A DNA stretch of 40,621 bases from LMUY01 sp964242215 (GTDB lineage Bacteria; Pseudomonadota; Alphaproteobacteria; Acetobacterales; Acetobacteraceae). Below the pieces are notes generated by a model. That model searched no databases and was not told the DNA's origin. It saw nothing but the letters and a program-made list of their open reading frames with translations. A program made the translations under genes and the position numbers. Location: positions 1 to 40,621 of the forward strand of contig CAXTCJ010000037.1 of NCBI GenBank assembly GCA_964242215.1, read 5' to 3'. Positions 1-8,777 of the stretch are shown here, one piece after another (the first letter of the stretch is position 1; every line of letters begins with the position of its first letter).

Positions 1-2
1 CC

Positions 3-401
3 ACGCAGTTGGCCGGCCTGGCGTCCACCCAGATCGCCGTGCTCGCCACCACGCAACTCGCCGGGCTGACCAGCACCGAATTGGGGCTGATCACCACGAC
101 CCAGTTCGGCGGGTTGACCTCAACGGCCATCAAGGCGCTCACGACGACGCAAGTCGGGGGCCTCAGCACAACGCAGATCGGCACCTTCAACACCACACAG
201 ATCGGCGGACTGACGGTCACCGAGATAGGGGCGCTCACGACCACGCAGGCGGCCGGGCTTAGCACGACGGGGATCACCGCCTTCGGCGTCGCGCAATTGC
301 CGGGCATCACGACGTCAGATATAGCGGCACTGACGACGTCCCAAGGCCATGCCTTCACCAACACCCAGGTGTCGGCGATGTCCAACTCACAGGTGAACGC
401 G
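3..401 (+). repeat. 24-bp tandem coding repeat (octapeptide units)
   Basis: The DNA repeats with a 24-bp period in frame, each unit carrying a core such as CTCACGACGACGCAA or a variant. The units have diverged at the nucleotide level while the 8-residue spacing of Leu and the Thr-Thr-Gln core is kept. That pattern suggests selection on the protein and not recent expansion. The array continues beyond the left edge. Confidence 0.75.
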
Positions 402-422
402 TTGTTCACTCTCGTGGGCTAA
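3..422 (+). CDS. Thr-rich octapeptide-repeat protein, C-terminal part (5' end outside window)
   Basis: The frame is open from the left edge and ends at a TAA at 420-422; the true start lies upstream. The visible 139 residues are almost wholly tandem 8-residue units close to L-T-T-T-Q-I-G-G (for example LTTTQVGG, LSTTQIGT, LTVTEIGA), about 16 of them, drifting to MSNSQVNA before a short LFTLVG tail. There are no charged clusters, Cys or membrane segments in this part. I do not recognise a named domain; long repeat proteins of this style are known in Alphaproteobacteria as uncharacterised, probably secreted proteins. The gene is followed 10 bp later by a GT41 glycosyltransferase and lies in a locus with ABC exporter, adaptor and outer-membrane channel genes, so it is a good candidate for a type I secreted substrate that is O-glycosylated on Thr/Ser. 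That role is inference. Confidence 0.75.
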   Translation, partial: TQLAGLASTQIAVLATTQLAGLTSTELGLITTTQFGGLTSTAIKALTTTQVGGLSTTQIGTFNTTQIGGLTVTEIGALTTTQAAGLSTTGITAFGVAQLPGITTSDIAALTTSQGHAFTNTQVSAMSNSQVNALFTLVG

Positions 423-432
423 GGCGGAGGAT

Positions 433-2502
433 ATGGGTAGGGTGTTGGACGCGACCGATCTAGCCGGTTCGGCACCCCCCGTCGACAGTGCCGCCGTTCT
501 GCTCGCGGCGGCACTGGCGCAGGCCAAGGCTCGGCAATTGCCGGTTGCCGAGCTTATCGGCTACGCGACGCGGCTCGCGCCGACGCAACTCTCAAGCACG
601 GTCGAACTGTATAAAACCTGGATCGCCTTCAACGCCGACCATGCCGCCCTTCACGCGATTTACTTCAACTATGCCGTCTGCCTTGCCGAGAACCAGGACA
701 TTCCCGGCGCAATCAACGCCCTGCGAGAAACGATCCGCCTGAAACCCGATTTTGGACCACCTCACATCAACCTCGGTAGCCTGCTCGAGCGGTCAGGAGA
801 GGCGGGACAGGCCGTAGAGACGTGGCTTTCGCTTGTCACCAAGTTGTCAGCGGTCACTGCCGAAGCGGTCAACTACAAACTCCTTGCACTGAAACAAACC
901 GGCCGCGTGCTTGAGGGTGCCAATAAGGACGGCGCCGCCGAGGATGCCTTGCGCCAATCACTTGAGCTTGACCCGGGACAGCAGGACGCGATTCAGCATT
1001 GGATTGCTCTGCGCCAGCGTCAGTGCATTTGGCCTTTGCTCACCAGTACCGAGCGTCTGCCCACCGTGATGCTGCGGGCTGCCATGTCCCCGCTGTCATC
1101 AGCCTATTGCGCAGACGACCCGCTCTTTCAACTTGCCGCCGCGTATAACTACGCCCGCCATACGGTTGGCCTGCCACCCAAGACCGCCACGGAGCGCCTC
1201 ACCACCGTCCCGCTCGATCGAGAGCCAAGGCGTCTGCGGGTCGGCTATGTGTCATCCGACCTGCGTGAACACGCTGTCGGCTTCGCAATGACCGATGTGC
1301 TGGAGTTGCATGACCGGAGCAAGGTTGACGTGTTCGCCTATTACTGCGGGATCGCCACCGCGGACGAAACGCAACAGCGCACGATACGCGCGGTCGAGCA
1401 CTGGACGGACCTGACCGGCAGAGACGACGCGGAGGCAGCGGAGACGATAAGACGGGACGGCATCGACATCCTCGTCGATCTCAATGGCTACACCAAGGAC
1501 GCGCGGACCAAAGTCTTCGCCATGCGCCCGGCCCCCGTCGCCGTGAACTGGTTCGGCTTTCCCGGTTCGATGGGTAGCCCCTACCATCATTATCTGATCG
1601 CCGACCATCACGTCATACCACCCGACCACGAGCTGTATTACTCGGAGTCCGTCCTGCGGCTGCCCTGCTATCAGCCGAATGACCGTAAGCGCCTCGTCGC
1701 CTCCGTGCCACAGACCCGAGAAGAGGCGGGGCTGCCCCAGGATGCCTTTGTATTCTGCTGTCTGAATGGGATGCAGAAGCTCACGGCGGGTTGTTTCAAG
1801 GACTGGATGACTATTCTCGGCCAGGTTCCCGGCAGCGTGCTGTGGCTGTTGACTGGTGCGCCGGAGACCAATGCGCGGCTACGGTTGGCTGCCGAGCAAC
1901 ACGGCATCGCCGGTGCCCGGCTCGTCTTTGCCGACAAGCGTCGCAATCCCGAGCACCTCGCGCGCATGGCGCTGGCGGATCTATTTCTCGACACGTTTCC
2001 GTATGGCGCGCACACCACCGCCTCCGATGCACTGTGGATAGGGCTTCCCGTGCTGACGCTCCATGGTCGCAGTTTTGCTTCCCGCGTTTGTGGTAGTCTC
2101 GTCACCGCAGCCGGTATTCCGGAGATGGTTTGCCAGACGCCTGGCGGCTATGTGACACGGGCCATTGAGTTGGCGAACGACCGGGCCCAGCTTGCCTCAA
2201 TCCGTGCACGCCTCCGTGCGGGTCGCGACACATGCGTCTTGTTTGATACGCCCAATCTCGTCCGCTCCCTGGAAGCACTCTATCAGCAGATGCACGCGGC
2301 CCGGCTTGCAGGCTCGCTCCCGAGACCGGATCTGTTCAATCTCGATCTCTACCACCAGATTGCCGCCGCCGAGGACCTCGAAACCATTGGCGCACTCGAC
2401 ACTGCTGCCTATCACGGCCACTACCGGCAGCGTATCGCTGACCTGGATAGTGTGTTCCCCGTAAGGTCGGATTGCCGCATCTGGACGCCGCAATCCGGCT
2501 AG
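433..2502 (+). CDS. TPR-containing SPINDLY/OGT-type O-linked GlcNAc transferase family protein (GT41)
   Basis: Predicted cytoplasmic glycosyltransferase that moves a sugar from a nucleotide sugar to Ser/Thr of a protein. The 689 residues contain a short TPR-like helical region (about 70-190, with GAINALRETIRLKPDFGPPH) and then the two-lobed GT41 domain (about 265-640). Residues matching human OGT are visible: His280 in RVGYVSSDLREH, the GFPGSMGSPY loop, YSESVLRLPCYQPND, Lys449 in LNGMQKL and His527 in GAHTTASDALWIGLPVLTL. The ATG at 433 has a strong Shine-Dalgarno sequence (AAGGCGGAGG, 421-430) and lies 10 bp after the repeat-protein stop, so the two are very probably co-transcribed. The neighbouring Thr-rich octapeptide protein is the obvious acceptor candidate. 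The family call is firm; the sugar donor and acceptor are not known. Confidence 0.9.
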   Translation: MGRVLDATDLAGSAPPVDSAAVLLAAALAQAKARQLPVAELIGYATRLAPTQLSSTVELYKTWIAFNADHAALHAIYFNYAVCLAENQDIPGAINALRETIRLKPDFGPPHINLGSLLERSGEAGQAVETWLSLVTKLSAVTAEAVNYKLLALKQTGRVLEGANKDGAAEDALRQSLELDPGQQDAIQHWIALRQRQCIWPLLTSTERLPTVMLRAAMSPLSSAYCADDPLFQLAAAYNYARHTVGLPPKTATERLTTVPLDREPRRLRVGYVSSDLREHAVGFAMTDVLELHDRSKVDVFAYYCGIATADETQQRTIRAVEHWTDLTGRDDAEAAETIRRDGIDILVDLNGYTKDARTKVFAMRPAPVAVNWFGFPGSMGSPYHHYLIADHHVIPPDHELYYSESVLRLPCYQPNDRKRLVASVPQTREEAGLPQDAFVFCCLNGMQKLTAGCFKDWMTILGQVPGSVLWLLTGAPETNARLRLAAEQHGIAGARLVFADKRRNPEHLARMALADLFLDTFPYGAHTTASDALWIGLPVLTLHGRSFASRVCGSLVTAAGIPEMVCQTPGGYVTRAIELANDRAQLASIRARLRAGRDTCVLFDTPNLVRSLEALYQQMHAARLAGSLPRPDLFNLDLYHQIAAAEDLETIGALDTAAYHGHYRQRIADLDSVFPVRSDCRIWTPQSG

Positions 2503-2518
2503 CCTTTTGGCCGGGCGT

Positions 2519-3976
2519 CTAGGGTTCGCGGATGCTCTCGCTGAACCCGCGGGTGATCGGATACAGCAGGTAGGAGATAACGCTGCGGGTCCCGACCCTT
2601 ACCTCTGCCGTCAGCGTCATGCCGGGAATCAATCGTGCGCCCTCCGGCATTGCTCGAAGATCGGTGCCTAGCAGTTCGATCTGGCCATGGTGATAGGCTG
2701 TGCCGGCGACAGGGCCGTTGCCGCCGGCCGCCACGGACTCGGCGGCGATCGAGCGAAGCCGCCCTTGCAGCAATCCATGCCGCTGGTAGGGAAATGCGTC
2801 CACCTTGATCACCGTTGGATCGCCAGTCTTCACGTAACCTATGTCTGCCGAACCGATCGATATATCGGCAATCAAGGCAGCGTCGCTCGGGACCATGGTG
2901 ATCAACGGCTCGGCGGCGTTCAGGACCGACCCGACCGATCGCTTAGCGACCTCGAGAACGACGCCATCTTCTTGCGCGGTGAGCACGACGAGGTCGTTCA
3001 ACCGGTTCGCCTTCGTCAAGCTTTCACCGACGGCGGAGGCGTCGGCAGTTGCTTTCACCAATGCCTCCAAGAGGTCGCGCCGCCACGCGTCGATAAAGGC
3101 CTGCCGCTCGGATAACGCTGACCGCCGATCCTGCTGTAGCGAATCGCTATGGACGATTGCGGCGTGCAAATCACGCTCGTTATGTAACCGTGCCGACTGT
3201 GCATCCAGGTACACGAGCTTGGAGCCGCTCTGCGCACGATACAGGCTATTGCGCATTGCCTCGACCTCTTTCGACAAATCGACCTGTTGACGCAGCGACG
3301 CCTTGATTTGGTCAGATCCCGTTACTTCGGTGTCGATGGCTTCGACTTTCTGGGCGAAGTCCGCCAGCTTATCTCTCAATTGGGACTGGCGTTGCTGATA
3401 TAGGGTCTGCTGCAGCCGCCATTGGGGCGAGCCAGCCGCACCTGGCGGCACATCGAGCGGCGTGTCGTTCAATTCGGCATCCAGCCTCGCCTGTAGCGCC
3501 ACGATCGCACTCTGTTGCCCCAAGAGTACAGCCTGGTCTGCCTGCGTAAACGTCGGATCAAGCGCCGCCAGCACGTCGCCCTTATGGACGAGGTCCCCTG
3601 GCTTCACACGGATCTGCCGTATAACGGAAATTTGCATCGGCTGGAGCACGATCGTAGGTGCATCAGCCGCAAGCCGGCCGGTCCCCGAAACGACGATGTC
3701 CACGCGTAGCACCGAGGCCAGTCCAATCATGGCCATAAACAATCCAACGGCAATCCGGTGCGTATTGCACAGGAACGGGGGCGGGGCTTGGGCCAGAAAG
3801 TCTTCTAGGTCCGGTGTGGGTGGCTTGAATCCATCCTGCAACCACAGCCGCTCCGTCGCGGCCGCCGTGGACCACAGCCGTAGGCGGCGTGACGCCGGGT
3901 GCTGGGCGATCGTGCCGAGGACGGCTGGCGCCGCTGGCGCTGTGGTAACGGGTGCATGCTCAATGACCCGGCTCAT
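2519..3976 (-). CDS. HlyD-family type I secretion membrane fusion (adaptor) protein
   Basis: Periplasmic adaptor that links the inner-membrane ABC exporter to the outer-membrane channel. The 485 residues hold a cytoplasmic N-terminus (1-73), one membrane segment (about 74-91, IAVGLFMAMIGLASVL), a barrel/lipoyl half (VLQPMQISVIRQIRVKPGD), a long helical hairpin rich in Gln/Leu (about 150-330), then the second lipoyl half and beta-barrel. It ends in the RVGTRSVISYLLYPI-type tail usual for HlyD. I chose the ATG at 3976 because it overlaps the stop of the upstream ABC gene as ATGA, which implies translational coupling. An in-frame start at 4024 would overlap that gene by 52 bp. The gene ends 16 bp from the convergent glycosyltransferase. 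Third gene of the operon FkbM, ABC exporter, HlyD. Confidence 0.92.
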   Translation of the reverse strand: MSRVIEHAPVTTAPAAPAVLGTIAQHPASRRLRLWSTAAATERLWLQDGFKPPTPDLEDFLAQAPPPFLCNTHRIAVGLFMAMIGLASVLRVDIVVSGTGRLAADAPTIVLQPMQISVIRQIRVKPGDLVHKGDVLAALDPTFTQADQAVLLGQQSAIVALQARLDAELNDTPLDVPPGAAGSPQWRLQQTLYQQRQSQLRDKLADFAQKVEAIDTEVTGSDQIKASLRQQVDLSKEVEAMRNSLYRAQSGSKLVYLDAQSARLHNERDLHAAIVHSDSLQQDRRSALSERQAFIDAWRRDLLEALVKATADASAVGESLTKANRLNDLVVLTAQEDGVVLEVAKRSVGSVLNAAEPLITMVPSDAALIADISIGSADIGYVKTGDPTVIKVDAFPYQRHGLLQGRLRSIAAESVAAGGNGPVAGTAYHHGQIELLGTDLRAMPEGARLIPGMTLTAEVRVGTRSVISYLLYPITRGFSESIREP

Positions 3977-6141
3977 GCGAAGTGCTTCGTCTGCTGCCGC
4001 CATAGCCGCTCGTAGACGCCGCACCGCCCGAGCAGAACCCGGTGCGGCGCAAAGTCCACCACACGGCCGTGCTCCAATACCAGGATGGCATCCGAGGCGG
4101 CGAGCGATGTCAGCCGGTGCGAGACGATCAGGAGCGTCCGTCCGCGTGCGATCTCGGCGAGATTGTTCTGGATGATGGCTTCGCTTTCCGGATCCAACGC
4201 ACTGGTGGCCTCGTCGAAAATGAGCAGCCGCGGGCGGGTGAGCAGCGCTCGGGCTATGGCGATGCGCTGGCGCTGGCCGCCCGAGAAGTTTGCGCCGTTT
4301 TCCTCGATCATCGTCTCGTAGGATTGCGGCAGGCGGTCGATGAATTCGTCCGCGCCCGCCATACGGGCCGCCTCGGCAATATCATCGTAACTCGCGTCCG
4401 GCCGTACGGCAGCGAGGTTCTCCCGCAATGTGCCGCGGAATAGGAAGTTTTCTTGTAACACGACGCCGATACTGCGGCGCAGGTGAACCAGATCGATGTG
4501 GCGGATATCGATACCGTCTAACCGGATCATGCCTTCCTGCGCCACTTGGATACCCTGGATCAGACGGGTCACCGTGGTCTTGCCGGACCCGGACCGGCCG
4601 ACGATCCCGATCACCTGGCCCGCCGAGACCTTGAAGGACAGGCCATCGAGGGCAGGCGGGCTATCTGCACGGTAACGGAAGCATACCTGGTCGAACACCA
4701 GATCACCCGTGATGGCCGGGCTGACCCCCTGAACCTTAGGATCCCGCTCCGCCGGGTGCATCATCACCGTACCCAGCATGCGCACAGCCAACGACGTCTC
4801 CTGATACTCGTTTATCAGGCCGACGATCTGCACCAGCGGCCCAGTGACCCGGCCCGAGACCATATTGAACGCGACAAGCGCACCGACGGTAAGATCGCCA
4901 TTGAACACTTCGAGCGCGCCGACGCCCAGCACACTGATTTGCATGACCTTCTCCAGCCCCTGGATCAGCACGCCGGCCAAGGCCGCGATCCGTCCGACGG
5001 CAGCCCGACGTTGCACCCCGGCCGTGATACGCTCGTTCCACGCCGACATGCGTGCGGGCTCCAGCGCCAGAGACTTGATTGTCCGCATGCCGTGGATCGT
5101 CTCCACCAGATGCCCCTGCCGCGCGCCCTCGGCCGCATAGAGGCTCTCGAGCTGGCGGCGAAAGGTGGGCAGCAGAACACCGATGATAAGTGCCATCAGA
5201 AACGAAAAGCCCAGCACAACGGCGGTAAGCTTGCCGCTATAGAGCAGCAACACCACGAGCATCAGCGGCAGCGAGAGGGCATCCAGCATCGTCTGGAATA
5301 GACGGCCAGTGAGGAACTGCCTAATGGTGTCGGTTTGTTGAAGGTTACGCGCCAACACACCCGCCGATGTCGATTCAAAGAAAAACATTGGCAGGGTTAG
5401 CAGGTGCTGGAAGATGCGGGATGCGAGTCGCGCATCTATCTTGCTGGTGATAATCGTCATGAGGTATTGGCGAACATAACTGAACGCGCCGTCGAATATC
5501 GTGAGCGTGCCGAACATCAGGATCAGCGCAAATAGCGTCTGGTAGCTGCGGTGCGTGATGACCTTGTCGATCAACACTTGAAACATCAGCGGCGTGGCGA
5601 ACGCGATGATTGCGGACATGATCGCTGCTAGCGCGACGTCCCGGAATAGCGCGTGGTATCGCAGGATGTCGGTCAAGAACCAGCGGAAACCAAACGTCGC
5701 AATGGGGCGGGGCGGCGGGGCGGCCTTGCACACGACGAGCGTTCCGCTCCAGTCCTTCATGAACTGGTCGCGGGGGATGATAACAACGCCATGCTGCTCA
5801 ACAACCGGGTTGAGCAGGTAGACAGCGGCGCCTTGTTTGGTAACGATGGCCTTCACGAGGACCACCCAGCGGCCGTCGTTCATCCGGCTCATCATGGGGA
5901 AGGTGTGACTGAGCTTGCTGATATCACTCCAGCGCTTGTGTTGCAGGGTCTTGCCGCGAAGTCCTACGGCGCGCAGGACGCGCAGGATGGAGCCGAGCAC
6001 GTCCTTGTCCGAGACGACGCCGAAATGCTCGGGCTTGAGCTGCATGCCGCGGTAGAGCGACATCATGAACAGGCAGCGCAGTGCCGTATGGAGCGGGGAC
6101 ATCAAAGCCGGTTCGACGACGGCCAGACCCTCGCTAGCCAT
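3973..6141 (-). CDS. HlyB-like type I secretion ABC transporter with degenerate C39 domain
   Basis: Inner-membrane ATP-driven exporter of 722 residues. Domain order: N-terminal C39-peptidase-like domain (about 1-130, with NDGRWVVLVKA), six-helix membrane domain (about 150-440), and nucleotide-binding domain with Walker A GRSGSGKTT (about 515), signature FSGGQRQR (about 617), Walker B LLIFDEATSALD and H-loop VSHRLTS. In the C39-like domain the position of the catalytic Cys seems to be Thr19 and the DCG motif is missing, as in HlyB. It should therefore bind, not cleave, a C-terminally targeted substrate. The start at 6141 lies 29 bp after the FkbM stop; an in-frame upstream start at 6294 would overlap FkbM by 124 bp. 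The stop overlaps the HlyD start as ATGA. Confidence 0.93.
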   Translation of the reverse strand: MASEGLAVVEPALMSPLHTALRCLFMMSLYRGMQLKPEHFGVVSDKDVLGSILRVLRAVGLRGKTLQHKRWSDISKLSHTFPMMSRMNDGRWVVLVKAIVTKQGAAVYLLNPVVEQHGVVIIPRDQFMKDWSGTLVVCKAAPPPRPIATFGFRWFLTDILRYHALFRDVALAAIMSAIIAFATPLMFQVLIDKVITHRSYQTLFALILMFGTLTIFDGAFSYVRQYLMTIITSKIDARLASRIFQHLLTLPMFFFESTSAGVLARNLQQTDTIRQFLTGRLFQTMLDALSLPLMLVVLLLYSGKLTAVVLGFSFLMALIIGVLLPTFRRQLESLYAAEGARQGHLVETIHGMRTIKSLALEPARMSAWNERITAGVQRRAAVGRIAALAGVLIQGLEKVMQISVLGVGALEVFNGDLTVGALVAFNMVSGRVTGPLVQIVGLINEYQETSLAVRMLGTVMMHPAERDPKVQGVSPAITGDLVFDQVCFRYRADSPPALDGLSFKVSAGQVIGIVGRSGSGKTTVTRLIQGIQVAQEGMIRLDGIDIRHIDLVHLRRSIGVVLQENFLFRGTLRENLAAVRPDASYDDIAEAARMAGADEFIDRLPQSYETMIEENGANFSGGQRQRIAIARALLTRPRLLIFDEATSALDPESEAIIQNNLAEIARGRTLLIVSHRLTSLAASDAILVLEHGRVVDFAPHRVLLGRCGVYERLWRQQTKHFA

Positions 6142-6170
6142 CAGCGCACCGCCCCCGTCTTTGCCACGGC

Positions 6171-7070
6171 TTAAGCAGCCCGATCCCGCTCTCTGGCTTG
6201 CAGACCAGCAAGATAGGACCCGGCCAGGCTGCCATCGATCCGGCGGTCGTGTTCCGTCAGCAAGTGTAGCGCAAGATCGAACGAGGCGTAACAATCATGC
6301 AGGATCGCGGCCGTTGCCAGCAGCTGGCGATCGGACAACGTGTCAAGGCGCGTGAAATCCCGTACAAAAATGGCATCGGCCCAAAGCAGTTGACTCATTC
6401 CGGCATAGACGTCGTTGCCGACCAACATGGGCGTGATCACACGGCTGACAGCTGGAAAAAAGCGGTGCAACACAAAGCCGCGCTGGCGGAGAAACAAATC
6501 GAGGTCGGTGAATAGCGGCTGGCCGACATACATCGGCAGGAACTCCACCTCCGTCTGGATCACGAGGACGCTTTGCAGCAGTTCCTCAGCATGCTGCATC
6601 GCCATCAGCTCGCCGCCTTGAATGTCGATCTTCAACATGTCGGCGCCGCGCGCCTCAGCGACGTCATCCAAGCGTACGGTATCTACGGGCCGGGTGGCGA
6701 CCACCTGCGACCATCGGGGAAAGCCATGAAACAAACTGAGTACCGCCGGATTGGGTAGCAGTAGCGAGGTCATGCCTTGGGCAGCGCAGATGTGCAGCGT
6801 ATGTGGCTGGCCATCACCGATGGCATGCGGCAGATATGTCTCGTTCTCGCGCTTCATTTGGTTCAGGCGCTCGAGCGCTTCGGGATTGGGCTCAAATCCT
6901 ACCACGGTCGCCCCCGAGCGCAGCAGCGGTGTGTAGGGCGGCGTGCCGTCGATCGCGTTAGCGCCGACGTCGACGATATGGATCGTGAGGGCCGCCCCGG
7001 TGAGGGAGGCAAAGCTTGGAGAGGTGGTGGCCGATGACGCTATCATTTTGAGTGATCCGGCAGTTTGCAC
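6171..7070 (-). CDS. FkbM-family SAM-dependent methyltransferase
   Basis: Predicted O-methyltransferase acting on a small hydroxylated acceptor such as a sugar. SAM-binding motifs are VDVGAN (33-38) and GFEPNPEAL (58-66); the FkbM-typical KIDIQGGE (147-154) is followed by LVIQTEVEF (169-177). About 299 residues, slightly longer than the core domain, with an extra C-terminal helical part (about 225-299). The first codon is GTG at 7070; an ATG at 7046 (MIASSA) is an alternative, and neither has a strong Shine-Dalgarno sequence. First gene of the minus-strand operon with the exporter and adaptor. In this setting it may methylate the glycan put on the secreted repeat protein, but this is inferred only from neighbourhood. 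Confidence 0.87.
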   Translation of the reverse strand: MQTAGSLKMIASSATTSPSFASLTGAALTIHIVDVGANAIDGTPPYTPLLRSGATVVGFEPNPEALERLNQMKRENETYLPHAIGDGQPHTLHICAAQGMTSLLLPNPAVLSLFHGFPRWSQVVATRPVDTVRLDDVAEARGADMLKIDIQGGELMAMQHAEELLQSVLVIQTEVEFLPMYVGQPLFTDLDLFLRQRGFVLHRFFPAVSRVITPMLVGNDVYAGMSQLLWADAIFVRDFTRLDTLSDRQLLATAAILHDCYASFDLALHLLTEHDRRIDGSLAGSYLAGLQARERDRAA

Positions 7071-7178
7071 GGCCGAACCTTAGGCGGAGGTTCTGCATAG
7101 AACGTTAAAGGCGGCAGGGATTAACCGGTTGGTAGTCGCTTGCGTGTAGCCCTTCCGGTGTTCCCTCTGGCTCGGCCC
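7071..7178. promoter_or_regulatory. Divergent promoter region between exporter operon and outer-membrane channel gene
   Basis: This 108-bp gap separates the starts of the FkbM-led minus-strand operon and the plus-strand NodT-type gene, so it must carry promoters for both. I cannot point to a convincing -35/-10 pair or operator. Shared control of exporter and channel from one short region supports their working together. Confidence 0.35.
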
Positions 7179-8591
7179 ATGTCACGCACCAAAATCCTGC
7201 GTCCGCTCGCTCTGGCCGTCGTCGTCCTGCAGGCAGGTTGCATGCTGGGTCCGGACTACGTGCGTCCCGCCGATGGGGTCCCCGCATCGTTCAGCGCGCC
7301 CGCCGGGCACGCGCCTGTCATGGCGACGACGCCCTGGTGGCTCAGTCTGAATGATGGCCTACTCACGGAGCTGACGGAGCGAGCTCGTGCGGCAAGCCCC
7401 GATCTGGGCCGAGCGCGGGCGGCGGTGGCGGAGGCGCGGGCCTCCCTCGCGCAGGCCGAGGCGGGCGGACGGCCGCAGCTCAACGCGACCGGGGGGGCGA
7501 CCTATGGCCGCGCCTTTACGCCGCCGGGTTACTATGGCCAGGCCGGTGGCTACGGGACCGCCGGCTTTGATGCCTCGTGGGAGCTCGATCTCTGGGGCAA
7601 GGAACGCCGCATCGTTCAGTCGGCGTCTGCGAATGCGGAGGCGGCCGAGGCGGACTCCGACGACGCGGTGCTGACGTTGCTGGGCGACGTGGCACGCGTC
7701 TATGTGGAATTGCGCGGTCTACAGGCGCAGATCGCAACCGCCCAGGCATCGGTTGTCAACCAGCGTCAGGCCAACGAGTTGGCGGCCCGGCGCTTCGATG
7801 GCGGCGACGGCAGCAAGCTTGAGGTGCTGCAGGGCAGTACGCTGCTCTCAGAGAAGCAGGCCGAGATTCCGATGCTCGACGCCGAGGTGCAAGTGAGGGT
7901 AGACGCGCTGTCCACTTTGTGTGGGGAGCCGCCGGACACGCTGACAGCGCTTCTGATCGCGCCAGGCCCGATCCCGCAGGGGGCCGTGCCGGATGTCGGG
8001 ATACCCGCGGACCTACTGCGGCGGCGGCCTGATGTCCGGGTGGCAGAACGGCAACTCGCCGCCACGATCCCGCTGATCGGCGCTGCGATGGCCGCAAAAT
8101 ACCCTAGCCTCAGCCTGTCCGGAACGCTGTCTCTCAGCGGCAGCGGCATCGGCAGCATGATGGCAAGCCCGCTATTTGCCTTATCACCAACCATCAACCT
8201 GCCGCTGTTGGATGGCGGCCAGCTTGATGCCGTGGTCGGCATTCGCAAAGCACAGGCGGAACAAGCGCGATATGCCTATCGCACGGCGGTGTTGAAGGCA
8301 CTGCGGGAGGTGGAGGACGCGGTCGCCCGGTTGCGTGGCGAGAGTCTGCACCGCGATCAGCTTAAGCAGACCGTCGTCACGGCGCAGAAACTGGTTGACA
8401 TAGCCCGCACGCTTTATACCGCAGGTGCGACAGAGTTCTTGCAGGTATTGGATGCTCAGCGAGCCCTTAACGGAGCCCGCGACGCATTGGCTCAAGCGGA
8501 AGCAGCCCGCACCATTCAGGTCGTGGCGCTGTTCAAAGCTCTCGGCGGGGGCTGGCAGAGTCTGCCGGATACTAGGGTGGCGGCGCGATGA
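7179..8591 (+). CDS. NodT-family (TolC-like) outer-membrane efflux lipoprotein
   Basis: Outer-membrane channel of the TolC superfamily. Starting at ATG 7179 the protein has a lipoprotein signal: Arg/Lys near the start, a hydrophobic run, and a lipobox VLQAGC with Cys21 as lipidation site, followed by MLGPDYVRP, a typical NodT/OprM beginning. Two outer-membrane-efflux repeats follow, with coiled-coil stretches rich in Ala/Glu/Gln, and GIPADLLRRRPDVRVAERQL marks the start of the second. Length 470 residues is normal. A longer frame from TTG 7140 would put 13 residues before the signal and is rejected. NodT proteins usually serve RND pumps, but no RND gene is here. The divergent HlyB/HlyD genes make it a likely type I exit channel. 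Confidence 0.9.
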   Translation: MSRTKILRPLALAVVVLQAGCMLGPDYVRPADGVPASFSAPAGHAPVMATTPWWLSLNDGLLTELTERARAASPDLGRARAAVAEARASLAQAEAGGRPQLNATGGATYGRAFTPPGYYGQAGGYGTAGFDASWELDLWGKERRIVQSASANAEAAEADSDDAVLTLLGDVARVYVELRGLQAQIATAQASVVNQRQANELAARRFDGGDGSKLEVLQGSTLLSEKQAEIPMLDAEVQVRVDALSTLCGEPPDTLTALLIAPGPIPQGAVPDVGIPADLLRRRPDVRVAERQLAATIPLIGAAMAAKYPSLSLSGTLSLSGSGIGSMMASPLFALSPTINLPLLDGGQLDAVVGIRKAQAEQARYAYRTAVLKALREVEDAVARLRGESLHRDQLKQTVVTAQKLVDIARTLYTAGATEFLQVLDAQRALNGARDALAQAEAARTIQVVALFKALGGGWQSLPDTRVAAR

Positions 8592-8777
8592 CTTCGATCA
8601 TACGACAGAAGGACGGAGCGGGCCGCCCCGCGACCGGCGCATCTCATCGCACGCCGAATTCAGCCACGCAGATTGGAAGCTGAGACATGACGTCAGACGT
8701 CGAGACTTTGCACAAGATTCAAGGAACGGGACATCATTGTCGATGCGATTGACTGCAAACCAGTTTTTACCGCAGTC

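Noticed and set aside
4546..5301. Plus-strand open frame opposite the ABC exporter
   Set aside because: Low-complexity His/Arg/Gln-rich translation, no motifs; shadow of a strongly supported gene.
8592..8777. Gap after the NodT-type gene, including a 21-codon ATG frame near 8687
   Set aside because: No similarity recognised and no clear ribosome-binding site; no terminator hairpin convincing enough to mark.
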